Assembly (NCBI GenBank): GCA_046704785.1
Contig: JBJKRF010000127.1
Span: 1-62,268 of the forward strand
Direction of reading: 5' to 3'
DNA: 62,268 bases
Origin: JBJKRF01 sp046704785
GTDB taxonomy: Bacteria > Chloroflexota > Anaerolineae > Anaerolineales > Villigracilaceae
The notes below the pieces were generated by a model. It did not search any database, was not told the origin of the DNA, and was given only the letters and a program-made list of their open reading frames with translations. Made by a program: the position numbers and the translations under genes. Within the stretch, counting starts at the first letter, position 1. The number at the start of each line of letters is the position of its first letter. Below, in pieces: positions 8,005 to 16,036 of the stretch.

Positions 8005-9324
8005 ATGCATATTCTTTGTCTGGGTATCAATCACATCACTGCACCGCTCACGCTGCGCGAAAAGCTGTCGTTCGACGAAGAGGCTTTACGCGCAGCGCTC
8101 ACCCATCCGGCCTGTGAGCATGAGGCGGGACAAACGCCGGAGCTGGTTATTCTCTCCACCTGCAACCGCATCGAACTCTACGCCGTCTGCCAGGAAGCAG
8201 ATTTCGATAAGCTGGAGAATTTCCTGTCGGCTGCGCGTAGTGTATCGATAGACAGCCTGCACACGCACCTGTACCGCTTCGAAGGCGCACAGGCCGTGCA
8301 CCACCTGTTACAGGTGGCCGCCGGGCTGGACTCGCTCGTGTTGGGCGAGCCACAGATTCTTGGGCAGGTGACCCACGCCCTGGAACTGGCACACAAGCAG
8401 GGCACTGCCGGTCCGCTGCTCGACCGCCTCTTCCGCACCGCTATCCACGCCGGAAAACGCGCCCACAACGAGACCGCCATCGGGCGTAACCCGGCCTCGG
8501 TCTCGTCATTGGCGGCCAGCCTGTGCGAACACGCCCACCCACATCTGAAGATGGCTCGCGTGGTGGTGTTGGGCGCCGGTGAAATGGCGGAATTGGCCGT
8601 CGAGGCGCTGCGCAAGCGCGGGGTGGAAAAGATTCGGGTCATCAACCGCACGCCGGAACGCGCCCGCAGCTTGGCCGAACGCTGGGGAGCAGAAACGTCC
8701 ACTTTCGAGTCCCTGCCCGAAGCCTTATGTGAGGCCGACATTCTGATCGCCTCGACGGGTGCTCCGCGCACCTTGATCCACACCGGGATGGTGGCAGCCG
8801 CCATGCGCACACGTCCCCGGCGTCCGTTGGTGCTGGTGGATATCGCCGTGCCGCGCGACGTTGACCCGGCTGTTGCCGACCTGCCACGCGTGCGTCTGTT
8901 CGACATCGACAGCCTGAACGCCCGCCTCGAGCAGTCGCTGGCCACACGCGCCGCCGAAGTGCCGCGCGTGCAGGCCATCCTGGCCGAAGAACAGGCCGGT
9001 TTTATGGACTTCATGACATCGCTCAACGTGCTGCCGCTCATCTCGGATTTACACCAGCAAGCCGAGTCGATTCGCCAGATGGAGTTGGCAAAAACCCTGC
9101 GCCGCTTACCCGACCTGACCGATGCCGAGCGCACCCGCATCGACGCGCTGACGCAAGCCCTGGTCAAGAAACTGCTCGAGTCGCCCACCCGGCACTTACG
9201 CAACGAGGCCACTTCGCCGCGCGCCGCCGAATATGCCACGTTCGCCCGCACCTTGTTCGGGTTGGAACAGCAACTCGATCAGCAAGATGAAAGTGCGCCT
9301 CCCATTTCTGCGGCAGCAGATTGA
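8005..9324 (+). CDS. hemA: Glutamyl-tRNA reductase
   Basis: First committed step of tetrapyrrole synthesis: NADPH-dependent reduction of glutamyl-tRNA to glutamate-1-semialdehyde. The 439-residue protein starts MHILCLGINH. It has the catalytic cysteine C53 in STCNRIELYA, the conserved VLGEPQILGQV, an NADP-binding VVVLGAGEMAELA and a C-terminal helical dimerisation region. It opens the heme gene island and is followed 3 bases later by hemC, so the two are surely co-transcribed. With hemL at the far end of the island, the five-carbon route to 5-aminolevulinate is complete. No strong ribosome-binding site is visible. Confidence 0.95.
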   Translation: MHILCLGINHITAPLTLREKLSFDEEALRAALTHPACEHEAGQTPELVILSTCNRIELYAVCQEADFDKLENFLSAARSVSIDSLHTHLYRFEGAQAVHHLLQVAAGLDSLVLGEPQILGQVTHALELAHKQGTAGPLLDRLFRTAIHAGKRAHNETAIGRNPASVSSLAASLCEHAHPHLKMARVVVLGAGEMAELAVEALRKRGVEKIRVINRTPERARSLAERWGAETSTFESLPEALCEADILIASTGAPRTLIHTGMVAAAMRTRPRRPLVLVDIAVPRDVDPAVADLPRVRLFDIDSLNARLEQSLATRAAEVPRVQAILAEEQAGFMDFMTSLNVLPLISDLHQQAESIRQMELAKTLRRLPDLTDAERTRIDALTQALVKKLLESPTRHLRNEATSPRAAEYATFARTLFGLEQQLDQQDESAPPISAAAD

Positions 9325-9327
9325 ACG

Positions 9328-10269
9328 ATGACGATGAACACCCCAACACTGACTTTCATCACCCGCCCTTCTGCCCTGGCCCGCTGGCAAACTCGCTGGG
9401 TCATCGAGGCTTTGCAAAAAGCCCATCCCGGCCTGGAATGCGAGGAGAAAGTCATCGCCACGCGCGGCGACAAAATCCTTGACAAACCCCTACCTGAAAT
9501 CGGCGGCAAAGGACTGTTCACGCAGGAGCTCGAAAGCGAACTGCTGTCCGGCGCGAGCCACTGTGCGGTACATTCGCTGAAAGACCTGCCCGTGGAACCC
9601 GCCGCCGGTTTGTGCATCGGCTGTATTCCCGTCCGCAGCGAAGTGCGCGACGCCCTGATCTCGGCCAAAGGCTACAGCCTTTCCACGCTGCCCGTCGGCG
9701 CACGTGTCGGCACGTCCAGCCTGCGACGCGCGGCCCAACTACTGGCAGCCCGCCCCGATAGCACGACGGTCTCCCTGCGCGGCAACGTGGATACCCGCCT
9801 GCGCAAGGCCCTGGAAGGCCAATACGACGCCATCGTTCTGGCCGGCGCCGGCCTGCTTCGTCTGGGTTTGGACGAACATGTGACGGAATGGCTGCCGCTT
9901 GATGTAATGTTACCTGCGCCCGGGCAAGGCGCACTCGCCGTTCAGTGCCGCGCCGACGATCAAACCACCCTTCACCTGCTGGCCGCGCTGGACGACGAAT
10001 CCACGCGAAAAGCGGTCACTGCCGAACGTGCCTTCCTGCAAGGCCTGGGCGGCGGCTGCGCCACCCCCGTGGCGGCCTTCGGCCAATGCGCAACGGACAG
10101 TGGGCAGCAGTCCGTATCGTTGGCCGGGCTGGTAGCCTCGCTAGACGGGAAACAGTTGATCAAGGTCACCGGCAAAGGGATCGACCCTTCACAACTTGGG
10201 AACGAACTTGCCCAAAGCGCCATTCAACAGGGCGCTCATCAAATCCTTCAATTGGCAACTGTTCATTGA
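9328..10269 (+). CDS. hemC: Hydroxymethylbilane synthase (porphobilinogen deaminase)
   Basis: Joins four porphobilinogens into linear hydroxymethylbilane on a covalent dipyrromethane cofactor. In the 313-residue protein the substrate-binding segments ATRGDKILD, GGKGLFTQELE, AVHSLKDLP and GTSSLRRAAQL are all present. The cofactor-bearing cysteine is C244 in GLGGGCATPVAAF. An in-frame second ATG two codons downstream (9334) is an equally possible start. It lies between hemA and hemD in the same direction. Confidence 0.95.
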   Translation: MTMNTPTLTFITRPSALARWQTRWVIEALQKAHPGLECEEKVIATRGDKILDKPLPEIGGKGLFTQELESELLSGASHCAVHSLKDLPVEPAAGLCIGCIPVRSEVRDALISAKGYSLSTLPVGARVGTSSLRRAAQLLAARPDSTTVSLRGNVDTRLRKALEGQYDAIVLAGAGLLRLGLDEHVTEWLPLDVMLPAPGQGALAVQCRADDQTTLHLLAALDDESTRKAVTAERAFLQGLGGGCATPVAAFGQCATDSGQQSVSLAGLVASLDGKQLIKVTGKGIDPSQLGNELAQSAIQQGAHQILQLATVH

Positions 10270-10270
10270 C

Positions 10271-10314
10271 CACTGCCTCACTGATTACTGATTCACTGAG
10301 CACTGCCTCACTGA
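10271..10314. repeat. Short direct repeats between hemC and hemD
   Basis: The 14-base unit cactgcctcactga occurs at 10271-10284 and 10301-10314, with related cactga-type words between and after. Simple microrepeat in a short spacer; function unknown. Confidence 0.5.
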
Positions 10315-10336
10315 GCACTGCTCCACCGACCCTCTC

Positions 10337-11083
10337 ATGAAAGTTCTGATCACTCGTCCCCGCACCCGTTCCCAAGCCTTCGCCGAAAGCCTGAAAGCCG
10401 CCGGTTTCGCACCGATCTTCTTTCCGGTCATCGAAATACGCCCGATTACGGATAATCCTCCGCTCGACCAGGCCTTGAAAAACCTGGATCGATACAGTTG
10501 GGTGGTCTTTACCTCGGTGAACGGCGTGGAGGCCTTTTTTAACAAATTGTCCTCTTCCTACCGGAGAGGGCTGGGTGAGGGAGTGAAAGTGGCTGCCATC
10601 GGGCCAAAAACGGCCGAGGCCTTATGTGCTCGCGGGGTGAATCCCGACTTCATCCCGAATGAATACGTGGCCGAGGCCATCCTGCCTGGGCTGGGCAACC
10701 TGCGCGGACGTTGGGTGCTGCTCCCACGCGCCGAAATCGCCCGCAAAGCCTTACCCGAAGCCATCCAGGCAGCGGGCGGCGTGGCACACGAAATTTCCGT
10801 TTACAAGACGCTCCCTGCCGAACCCGACGCCGACGGCCTGGCTGCGCTGAAATCCGGCGTAGACTTCCTGACGTTTACCAGCCCATCGACGGTCTGCAAT
10901 TTCGTCGAAATCGTCCAACAACAGGGCCTCGACCCGTTCCATTTGCCCGGCGCCCCGAAGATTGCCTGCATCGGCCCGATCACAGCAACCGCAGCCCGGG
11001 AACAGGGCTTCGAGGTTGCCGTCGTTGCCCAAGAATACACCACGGAGGGCTTGATCCGGGCCATTTCAGGACAACCTGTTTAG
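10337..11083 (+). CDS. hemD: Uroporphyrinogen-III synthase
   Basis: Closes hydroxymethylbilane with inversion of ring D. HemD proteins vary widely, but the 248-residue protein has the typical start MKVLITRPRTRSQAFAESL, the segments WVVFTSVNGVEAFF, KVAAIGPKTAEAL and DFLTFTSPSTVCNF, and IACIGPITATAAREQG near the end, along with the family's two-lobed length. Odd feature: about residues 72-82, between the VEAFF helix and KVAAIG, are encoded by a stretch that looks like a dispersed palindromic repeat (10550-10582). The reading frame is intact. It follows hemC by 67 bases. Confidence 0.9.
   Translation: MKVLITRPRTRSQAFAESLKAAGFAPIFFPVIEIRPITDNPPLDQALKNLDRYSWVVFTSVNGVEAFFNKLSSSYRRGLGEGVKVAAIGPKTAEALCARGVNPDFIPNEYVAEAILPGLGNLRGRWVLLPRAEIARKALPEAIQAAGGVAHEISVYKTLPAEPDADGLAALKSGVDFLTFTSPSTVCNFVEIVQQQGLDPFHLPGAPKIACIGPITATAAREQGFEVAVVAQEYTTEGLIRAISGQPV
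10550..10582. repeat. Palindromic repeat-like insertion inside hemD
   Basis: The bases cctcttcctaccggagaggg followed by ctgggtgaggga resemble a common bacterial intergenic palindrome whose usual form has CTCTCC and GGAGAG arms and a GGGTGAGGG tail. Here it is in frame and adds about 11 residues to a loop of HemD. Recognised from memory of the motif; not searched. Confidence 0.45.
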
Positions 11084-11281
11084 TCGTCATGAATGGCTAC
11101 ACTACCAAGCATGAAAATGTACTATAACGAGCAGCGACCGGCGGGCACACAGGTCGTTTTCTCAATGGTGCATGGAGCTCGAAATTTGGGCTACGATACT
11201 TCACCCATGCAACCGTTTGCTCCTTTACCTGCTGCTGCCTGATATTTCTATTTTCAAGTTAGTTTTTACTCGTGAGGAGCC

Positions 11282-12304
11282 ATGCTCGAAGAAACCCTGA
11301 TTAATCGTCCATCCGTCCGTCCACGACGCCTGCGCGCCACGCCCGGACTGCGCGCCATGGTGCGCGAGACGGAACTCAACGTGCGCGATTTCATTTATCC
11401 CTTGTTTGTGCGACACGGTGCGGGGCGCACCGAAATCCCGTCGATGCCGGGCATCTTCCAGTTGTCGGTGGACGAAGCGGTGCGCGAAGCGGAATCAGCC
11501 ATCCGCCTGGGAATCCCGTCGGTGATCCTGTTCGGCATTCCGGCGGGGAAAGACCCGGTGGGGTTGGAAAATTTTGCCCCCGACGGCATCGTCCAACAGG
11601 CCATCCGCGCCATCAAAAAGGAAATCCCGGAACTGGTCGTGATAACGGATGTATGCCTGTGCGAATATACCGATCACGGCCATTGCGGCTTGCTGAATAC
11701 CGGCGAACACGCGCACGCGGCCCTGCCGGAAGGCTACGTGCTCAACGACGAGACACTGAGCGTGTTGGGGAAGGTGGCGCTCTCGCACGCCGAGTGCGGC
11801 GCGGATATGGTCGCGCCAAGCGGCATGATGGACGGCATGGTCGCCGCCATCCGGGCGGCGCTGGACGATCATGGCTTCGAGAACACTCCCATTTTGTCGT
11901 ACGCAGTCAAATATGCCTCCGGGTTTTACGGCCCCTTCCGCGAGGCCGCCGAGGGCGCGCCCAAATTTGGCGACCGCAAGAGTCACCAGATGGACCCTGC
12001 CAACGTGCGCGAGGCGCTCAAAGAAGCCGCGTTGGATGTGGACGAGGGCGCAGACCTGTTGATGGTCAAACCGGCGCTGGCCTACCTGGACGTCATCCGT
12101 GCGGTACGCGAGGCCATCCCCGAACTGCCGTTGGCTGCCTATAACGTCAGTGGCGAGTATGCCATGATCAAAGCCGCTGCCGCCAATGGCTGGCTCGACG
12201 AAGCCAAGGTAACGCTTGAGACATTGACCAGTATCAAGCGCGCCGGGGCCGATCTGATCCTGACGTACCACGCCCTGGATGCCGCACGCTGGCTTAAAAG
12301 TTAG
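11282..12304 (+). CDS. hemB: Porphobilinogen synthase (ALA dehydratase)
   Basis: Condenses two 5-aminolevulinates to porphobilinogen. The 340-residue protein carries the three-cysteine zinc site in DVCLCEYTDHGHCG, so it is the zinc-type enzyme. The two active-site lysines lie in SYAVKYASGFYGPFR and LLMVKPALAYLD. GAGGAG lies just before the ATG. A 198-base gap with no recognisable gene separates it from hemD, so it may have its own promoter; I see no clear -10/-35 pair. Confidence 0.96.
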   Translation: MLEETLINRPSVRPRRLRATPGLRAMVRETELNVRDFIYPLFVRHGAGRTEIPSMPGIFQLSVDEAVREAESAIRLGIPSVILFGIPAGKDPVGLENFAPDGIVQQAIRAIKKEIPELVVITDVCLCEYTDHGHCGLLNTGEHAHAALPEGYVLNDETLSVLGKVALSHAECGADMVAPSGMMDGMVAAIRAALDDHGFENTPILSYAVKYASGFYGPFREAAEGAPKFGDRKSHQMDPANVREALKEAALDVDEGADLLMVKPALAYLDVIRAVREAIPELPLAAYNVSGEYAMIKAAAANGWLDEAKVTLETLTSIKRAGADLILTYHALDAARWLKS

Positions 12305-12357
12305 CTACAGAGACCGTCCTTTGTTTTGCGGCCCTGCGAAAGATTCTGGAGATTAAA

Positions 12358-13518
12358 ATGACCCTTGCTCCCAACCTGACCGAACGCGCCGCCTCTGAGC
12401 GTGCCTTACACAACAAACACATGTCACACGCCAATTTTGACCTGGCACCCTTCACCATCGCCTGGGAAGTGACGCGCGCCTGCGCTTATGCCTGTGTGCA
12501 TTGCCGGGCAGATGCGCAACACACCCGTGATCCGCGCGAACTGACGACAGAGGAATCCAGGGCCTTGATCGACCGCCTGGCGAAGTTCAGTTCGCCGATC
12601 CTGGTCTTTACCGGCGGCGACCCCATGATGCGTAAGGACCTGGCTGAACTGATCGCCTATGCCACGCAGAAAGGTCTGCGCTGTTCTCTGACTCCCACGG
12701 CCACCGCGCTGCCCACCAGGGAACGGCTCGAAAAGGTGCGGGACGCCGGCATCCGTCGCATCGCGCTCTCGCTGGACGCGCCCCGCCCCGAAATCCACGA
12801 CGAGTTTCGCCAGGTGCCCGGCTCCTGGCAGCGCACCATGGACATCCTGCACCGCGCCCAGGACGTGGGGTTGAGCGTGCAGGTCAACACTACCGTTGCC
12901 AGGCACAACGTCGACATCCTGCCAGAAATGGTGCCCTTCATCCAGGAAGTGAACGCCGTGCAGTGGTCGGTCTTCTTCCTGGTGCCCACCGGGCGTGCGC
13001 TGGTCGAGAAGATGATCAGCCCCGAAGAACACGAGAAAGTCTTCAACTGGCTCTACGAACTTTCGCAAACGGCGCCCTTCGACATCAAAGCCACCGCCGC
13101 GCCCATGTACCGTCGTGTGACCATCGAACGCAAACGCGCCGAGCAGGGTGCGGATAAGGCCATCACATTCCAGGGTGCAGGCTTCCAATACGCCGACGGT
13201 CTCGACCGCCCAACCCGTGGTGTCAACGACGGCAACGGCTTCCTGTTCATTTCGCATATTGGCGAAATCCAACCTTCGGGGTTTCTACCTCTTACGGTGG
13301 GCAACGTCCGCACAGACGATGTGATCGACGTGTACCGCAACGCCCAGGTCTTCAAAGATTTGCGCAGCCCGGAAAAATATCGCGGCAAGTGCGGCGTCTG
13401 CGAATACCGTGACCTATGCGGCGGCCAGCGCGGACGCGCCTACAGTATCACCGGCGACTACCTGGAGAGCGACCCGGCCTGCGCCTATCTTCCAAAAACA
13501 ATCGAATCCCAGAGATAA
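12358..13518 (+). CDS. Radical SAM/SPASM protein, AhbD-like (possible anaerobic coproheme decarboxylase)
   Basis: 386 residues; GGAG precedes the start. The radical-SAM cluster motif is C42-x3-C46-x2-C49 in TRACAYACVHCRAD. The middle part, with VFTGGDPMMRKD, FRQVPGSW and FFLVPTGRAL, and the tail GKCGVCEYRDLCGGQRGRAY closely follow AhbD, which turns iron-coproporphyrin into heme b without oxygen. The SPASM tail keeps C345, C348, C354 and C375. It has Q357 and a serine (QPSGFLPL) where I recall AhbD having cysteines, so one auxiliary cluster may be lost; this fits the related uncharacterised family TIGR04053 better. It lies 53 bases after hemB and 6 before hemQ, so a heme-related job is likely. 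The exact reaction is inference. Confidence 0.7.
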   Translation: MTLAPNLTERAASERALHNKHMSHANFDLAPFTIAWEVTRACAYACVHCRADAQHTRDPRELTTEESRALIDRLAKFSSPILVFTGGDPMMRKDLAELIAYATQKGLRCSLTPTATALPTRERLEKVRDAGIRRIALSLDAPRPEIHDEFRQVPGSWQRTMDILHRAQDVGLSVQVNTTVARHNVDILPEMVPFIQEVNAVQWSVFFLVPTGRALVEKMISPEEHEKVFNWLYELSQTAPFDIKATAAPMYRRVTIERKRAEQGADKAITFQGAGFQYADGLDRPTRGVNDGNGFLFISHIGEIQPSGFLPLTVGNVRTDDVIDVYRNAQVFKDLRSPEKYRGKCGVCEYRDLCGGQRGRAYSITGDYLESDPACAYLPKTIESQR

Positions 13519-13524
13519 GAGATT

Positions 13525-14208
13525 ATGCCCGAACAAACACCTCGAACGCTCAACCATTTTTCGCTGATTGCTTTTAGCAAGGCTTACTGGCAACTCGATT
13601 CCAAAGATAAGAACACCTTCCATCAGGATTGGCTGTCTGCCTTGCGCTCCACGGCCCAAACGGTGGACATCTACCAGAACACCGACAGTCAGGCCGACTT
13701 GTTGGTCTGGTGTGCACTGACCGCAGACGATCCTGCTGACGCCGCCACCTTTTTCGAAAAACTGACGAAAGCAACCGTCCCGTACCGTCACCTGGTACAA
13801 CCCGTCAGCTCACTGTGGGGCTTTACACGCCCCTCGCAATACACCAAAACACGTTCCACACAAGAAATCGATCCCTTTGCCGAGACGCGCAAGCGTTACC
13901 TGGTTATGTATCCCTTCACCAAGACTCCCGAATGGTATTTGATGAGCCGCGAGGCGCGCCAGGGCATGATGAATGAACACATTCGCATCGGCAAACAATA
14001 CGAAGAGATCAAGCAACTCTTGTTGTATTCTTTCGGGCTGCAAGAGCAGGAATTTATCGTCGTCTACGAAACGGACGATCTGCCGCGCTTCTCCGACCTG
14101 GTCAATGAACTCCGCGATACCGAAGCCCGTCGTTATACGCTGCAAGATACTCCCGTATACACCGCCGTCTATCACCCAGCCGAGGAAACGTTGGCGCTAT
14201 GGAAATGA
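13525..14208 (+). CDS. hemQ: Coproheme decarboxylase (HemQ/ChdC)
   Basis: Last step of the coproporphyrin-dependent pathway: two propionates of coproheme become the vinyl groups of heme b, with peroxide as oxidant. The 227-residue protein belongs to the chlorite-dismutase-like fold. It has the HemQ signature YPFTKTPEWYLM, with Y129 as the probable catalytic tyrosine and K133 as its partner. MMNEHIRIGK follows, with H152 as the probable proximal heme ligand. No arginine of the type needed for chlorite dismutation is obvious. It lies between the radical SAM gene and hemE, overlapping hemE by 10 bases, so translation is probably coupled. Confidence 0.9.
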   Translation: MPEQTPRTLNHFSLIAFSKAYWQLDSKDKNTFHQDWLSALRSTAQTVDIYQNTDSQADLLVWCALTADDPADAATFFEKLTKATVPYRHLVQPVSSLWGFTRPSQYTKTRSTQEIDPFAETRKRYLVMYPFTKTPEWYLMSREARQGMMNEHIRIGKQYEEIKQLLLYSFGLQEQEFIVVYETDDLPRFSDLVNELRDTEARRYTLQDTPVYTAVYHPAEETLALWK

Positions 14209-15284
14209 AAGACCGCTTCCTGCGCGCTTGCCGTCGCGAACCGGTGGACGCCACGCCTGTCTGGTTCATGCGCCAGGCCGGGCGCTACATGGCCGAATAT
14301 CGCGCCATCCGTGAAAAACACTCGCTGCTGGAAATCTGTCAGCAGCCCGAATTGGCCGTCGAAGTGACCTTGCAGCCCGTCCGGGCGCTGGGCGTCGACG
14401 CAGCCATCCTGTTCGCAGACATCCTGCTGCCGGCTATTCCACTTGGGGTGGGTCTCGAATTCGCCAAAGGAGAAGGCCCGCTGTTACAACACCCCATCCG
14501 CAGCATGGACGATGTGCGCCGCTTACGCCCGGTGGAGCCGGAATCCGACCTCGGTTACGTGCTGGATGCCATCCGCCTGCTGCGAGGCGAACTGGGCGCT
14601 ACGCCGCTGATCGGGTTTTGCGGCGCGCCTTTTACGCTGGTCTCGTACCTGGTCGAGGGCGGTTCGTCTCGTGATTTTCTCAAGACCAAGACGATGATGT
14701 ATACCGCGCCGGATACCTGGCACGCGCTGATGGAGAAAATCTCTGCGGTTTTGTCCAACTATCTCGTGGCACAGATTCGCGCCGGGGCGCAGGCCGTTCA
14801 AGTCTTCGACTCGTGGGTCGGCGCGCTCAGCCCGCAGGATTACGTCGAATTCGTCCAGCCGTATGCGCGCCGGGTGCTGCAAGCGGCCCAGGCGGAAGGG
14901 GTGCCGGTTATCCATTTCGGAACCGGCACCGCGACTCTTTTATCGGCAATGAAGGCGGCGGGGGGAACGGTGTTGGGCCTCGACTGGCGGGTTCCGCTCG
15001 AAACGGGCTGGACGCTGCCCGGGCCGGCTGTCGGCATCCAAGGGAATCTCGATCCGGCAGCTTTATTCGCTCCCCTGCCGGAACTCACCAAGCGCGTACA
15101 GGCCATCCTGCGTGCGGCGCAGGGCCGCCCCGGACATATTTTCAACCTGGGGCACGGCATTTTGCAAAACACGCCGGTTGATAGCGTAAAGGCCGTGGTG
15201 GAACGGGTGCATGAGTATTCCGCAAGGTTTTCCTTGTCCGACGAGAAAGATGCCAGGAGCGATGCAGAACGGGTGGGGGCGTGA
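14199..15284 (+). CDS. hemE: Uroporphyrinogen decarboxylase
   Basis: Converts uroporphyrinogen III to coproporphyrinogen III. In the 361-residue protein the substrate-pocket motif PVWFMRQAGRYMAEYR lies near residue 25, with FADILLP, GFCGAPFTL and the C-terminal FNLGHGILQNTP segment. Two ATG codons (14199 and 14205) are possible. Both overlap the end of hemQ, and a GTG of the next gene overlaps its own stop by 4 bases, so this is a tightly packed operon. Confidence 0.95.
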   Translation: MEMKDRFLRACRREPVDATPVWFMRQAGRYMAEYRAIREKHSLLEICQQPELAVEVTLQPVRALGVDAAILFADILLPAIPLGVGLEFAKGEGPLLQHPIRSMDDVRRLRPVEPESDLGYVLDAIRLLRGELGATPLIGFCGAPFTLVSYLVEGGSSRDFLKTKTMMYTAPDTWHALMEKISAVLSNYLVAQIRAGAQAVQVFDSWVGALSPQDYVEFVQPYARRVLQAAQAEGVPVIHFGTGTATLLSAMKAAGGTVLGLDWRVPLETGWTLPGPAVGIQGNLDPAALFAPLPELTKRVQAILRAAQGRPGHIFNLGHGILQNTPVDSVKAVVERVHEYSARFSLSDEKDARSDAERVGA

Positions 15285-15688
15285 ACCTTATCGGCGTCGT
15301 TGCAGCGCTTGCCACCTTTTTAAGCGTCTGGTTTGGGCACGTAGCCGTGCGCCGCGTCGAGTTCGTCTCACCGACGATCTGGCTGCCAACGACAGCCTTT
15401 GCAACCTTGGGGACTCTTTGTGAAATCATTTCGTTGCGCACCGGCGATTGGCTACTGAGCGCTGCGTTGGGCATTCTCGGCGTGACATTGCTCTTCGACG
15501 CGCTCGAATTCACCCGCCAGCAGCGTCGCATCCGCAAGGGACATGCGCCTGCCAACCCGAACAATCCGCGTCACGCCCGCATTCTGGCGGCGTATCCCGC
15601 TGCAACGCCCCTCGATCTGCTCAAACGCGACCCGCTCGGACGCATCGTCAGCCCGGCAGAAGCTGTCGAATTGATCGAACGCCATTAA
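15281..15688 (+). CDS. Small membrane protein, DUF4491-like
   Basis: 135 residues starting at GTG and overlapping hemE by 4 bases. Three hydrophobic stretches cover roughly residues 1-85 (NLIGVVAALATFLSVWFG, IWLPTTAFATLGTL, LLSAALGILGVTLLF). They are followed by a basic, Pro/Asn-rich segment RIRKGHAPANPNNPRH and a polar tail ending SPAEAVELIERH. The order of hydrophobic and basic parts matches the next gene and the DUF4491 family of unknown function. The two genes may be diverged duplicates. Its place inside a heme operon suggests a role linked to heme or its precursors at the membrane, which is inference only. Confidence 0.6.
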   Translation: MNLIGVVAALATFLSVWFGHVAVRRVEFVSPTIWLPTTAFATLGTLCEIISLRTGDWLLSAALGILGVTLLFDALEFTRQQRRIRKGHAPANPNNPRHARILAAYPAATPLDLLKRDPLGRIVSPAEAVELIERH

Positions 15689-15703
15689 CCTTTCTCTACG
15701 CCC

Positions 15704-16036
15704 ATGAACTTCTTCGGTCTCTTTCTCGGCATCGCCACCTTGCTCATCATCGGCCTCGGCTTCGTGTGGGTCATCCGCGGTGAGCGTTACTTCGGCGTGC
15801 TCTGGTGGCCTTACGTGATGGGGCTGGGCCTCCTGCTGGTTGTTCTTTCGGTGTTTCTCGTCAATAACTGGGCTTCGGCCTTGTTGGGCATCTTGGGCGC
15901 CTCACTGGTTTGGGGCTCGACCGAGTTCAAAGAACAAGCCGTTCGGACCGAGATTGGTTGGTATCCTTTTAACGAGAACAAAATCCTACCCCCTTTTTCA
16001 AAGAATATCGAGAAATGGAAAGCGCCTCATCTATGA
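15704..16036 (+). CDS. DUF4491 family membrane protein
   Basis: 110 residues with three predicted membrane helices (NFFGLFLGIATLLIIGLGFVW, WWPYVMGLGLLLVVLSVFLV, ALLGILGASLVWG) and a short polar tail containing WYPFNENK. The start MNFFGL and the helix carrying ALLGILGASLVW are typical of DUF4491, a family of unknown function. It follows the other small membrane protein by 15 bases. Its stop codon overlaps the hemH start in an ATGA junction, so it is almost certainly expressed with the ferrochelatase gene. Confidence 0.75.
   Translation: MNFFGLFLGIATLLIIGLGFVWVIRGERYFGVLWWPYVMGLGLLLVVLSVFLVNNWASALLGILGASLVWGSTEFKEQAVRTEIGWYPFNENKILPPFSKNIEKWKAPHL

Noticed and set aside
11084..11281. Gap between hemD and hemB checked for a tRNA or riboswitch
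   Set aside because: Only a 5-base stem around cgacc/ggtcg is visible; no tRNA T-arm or known riboswitch core.
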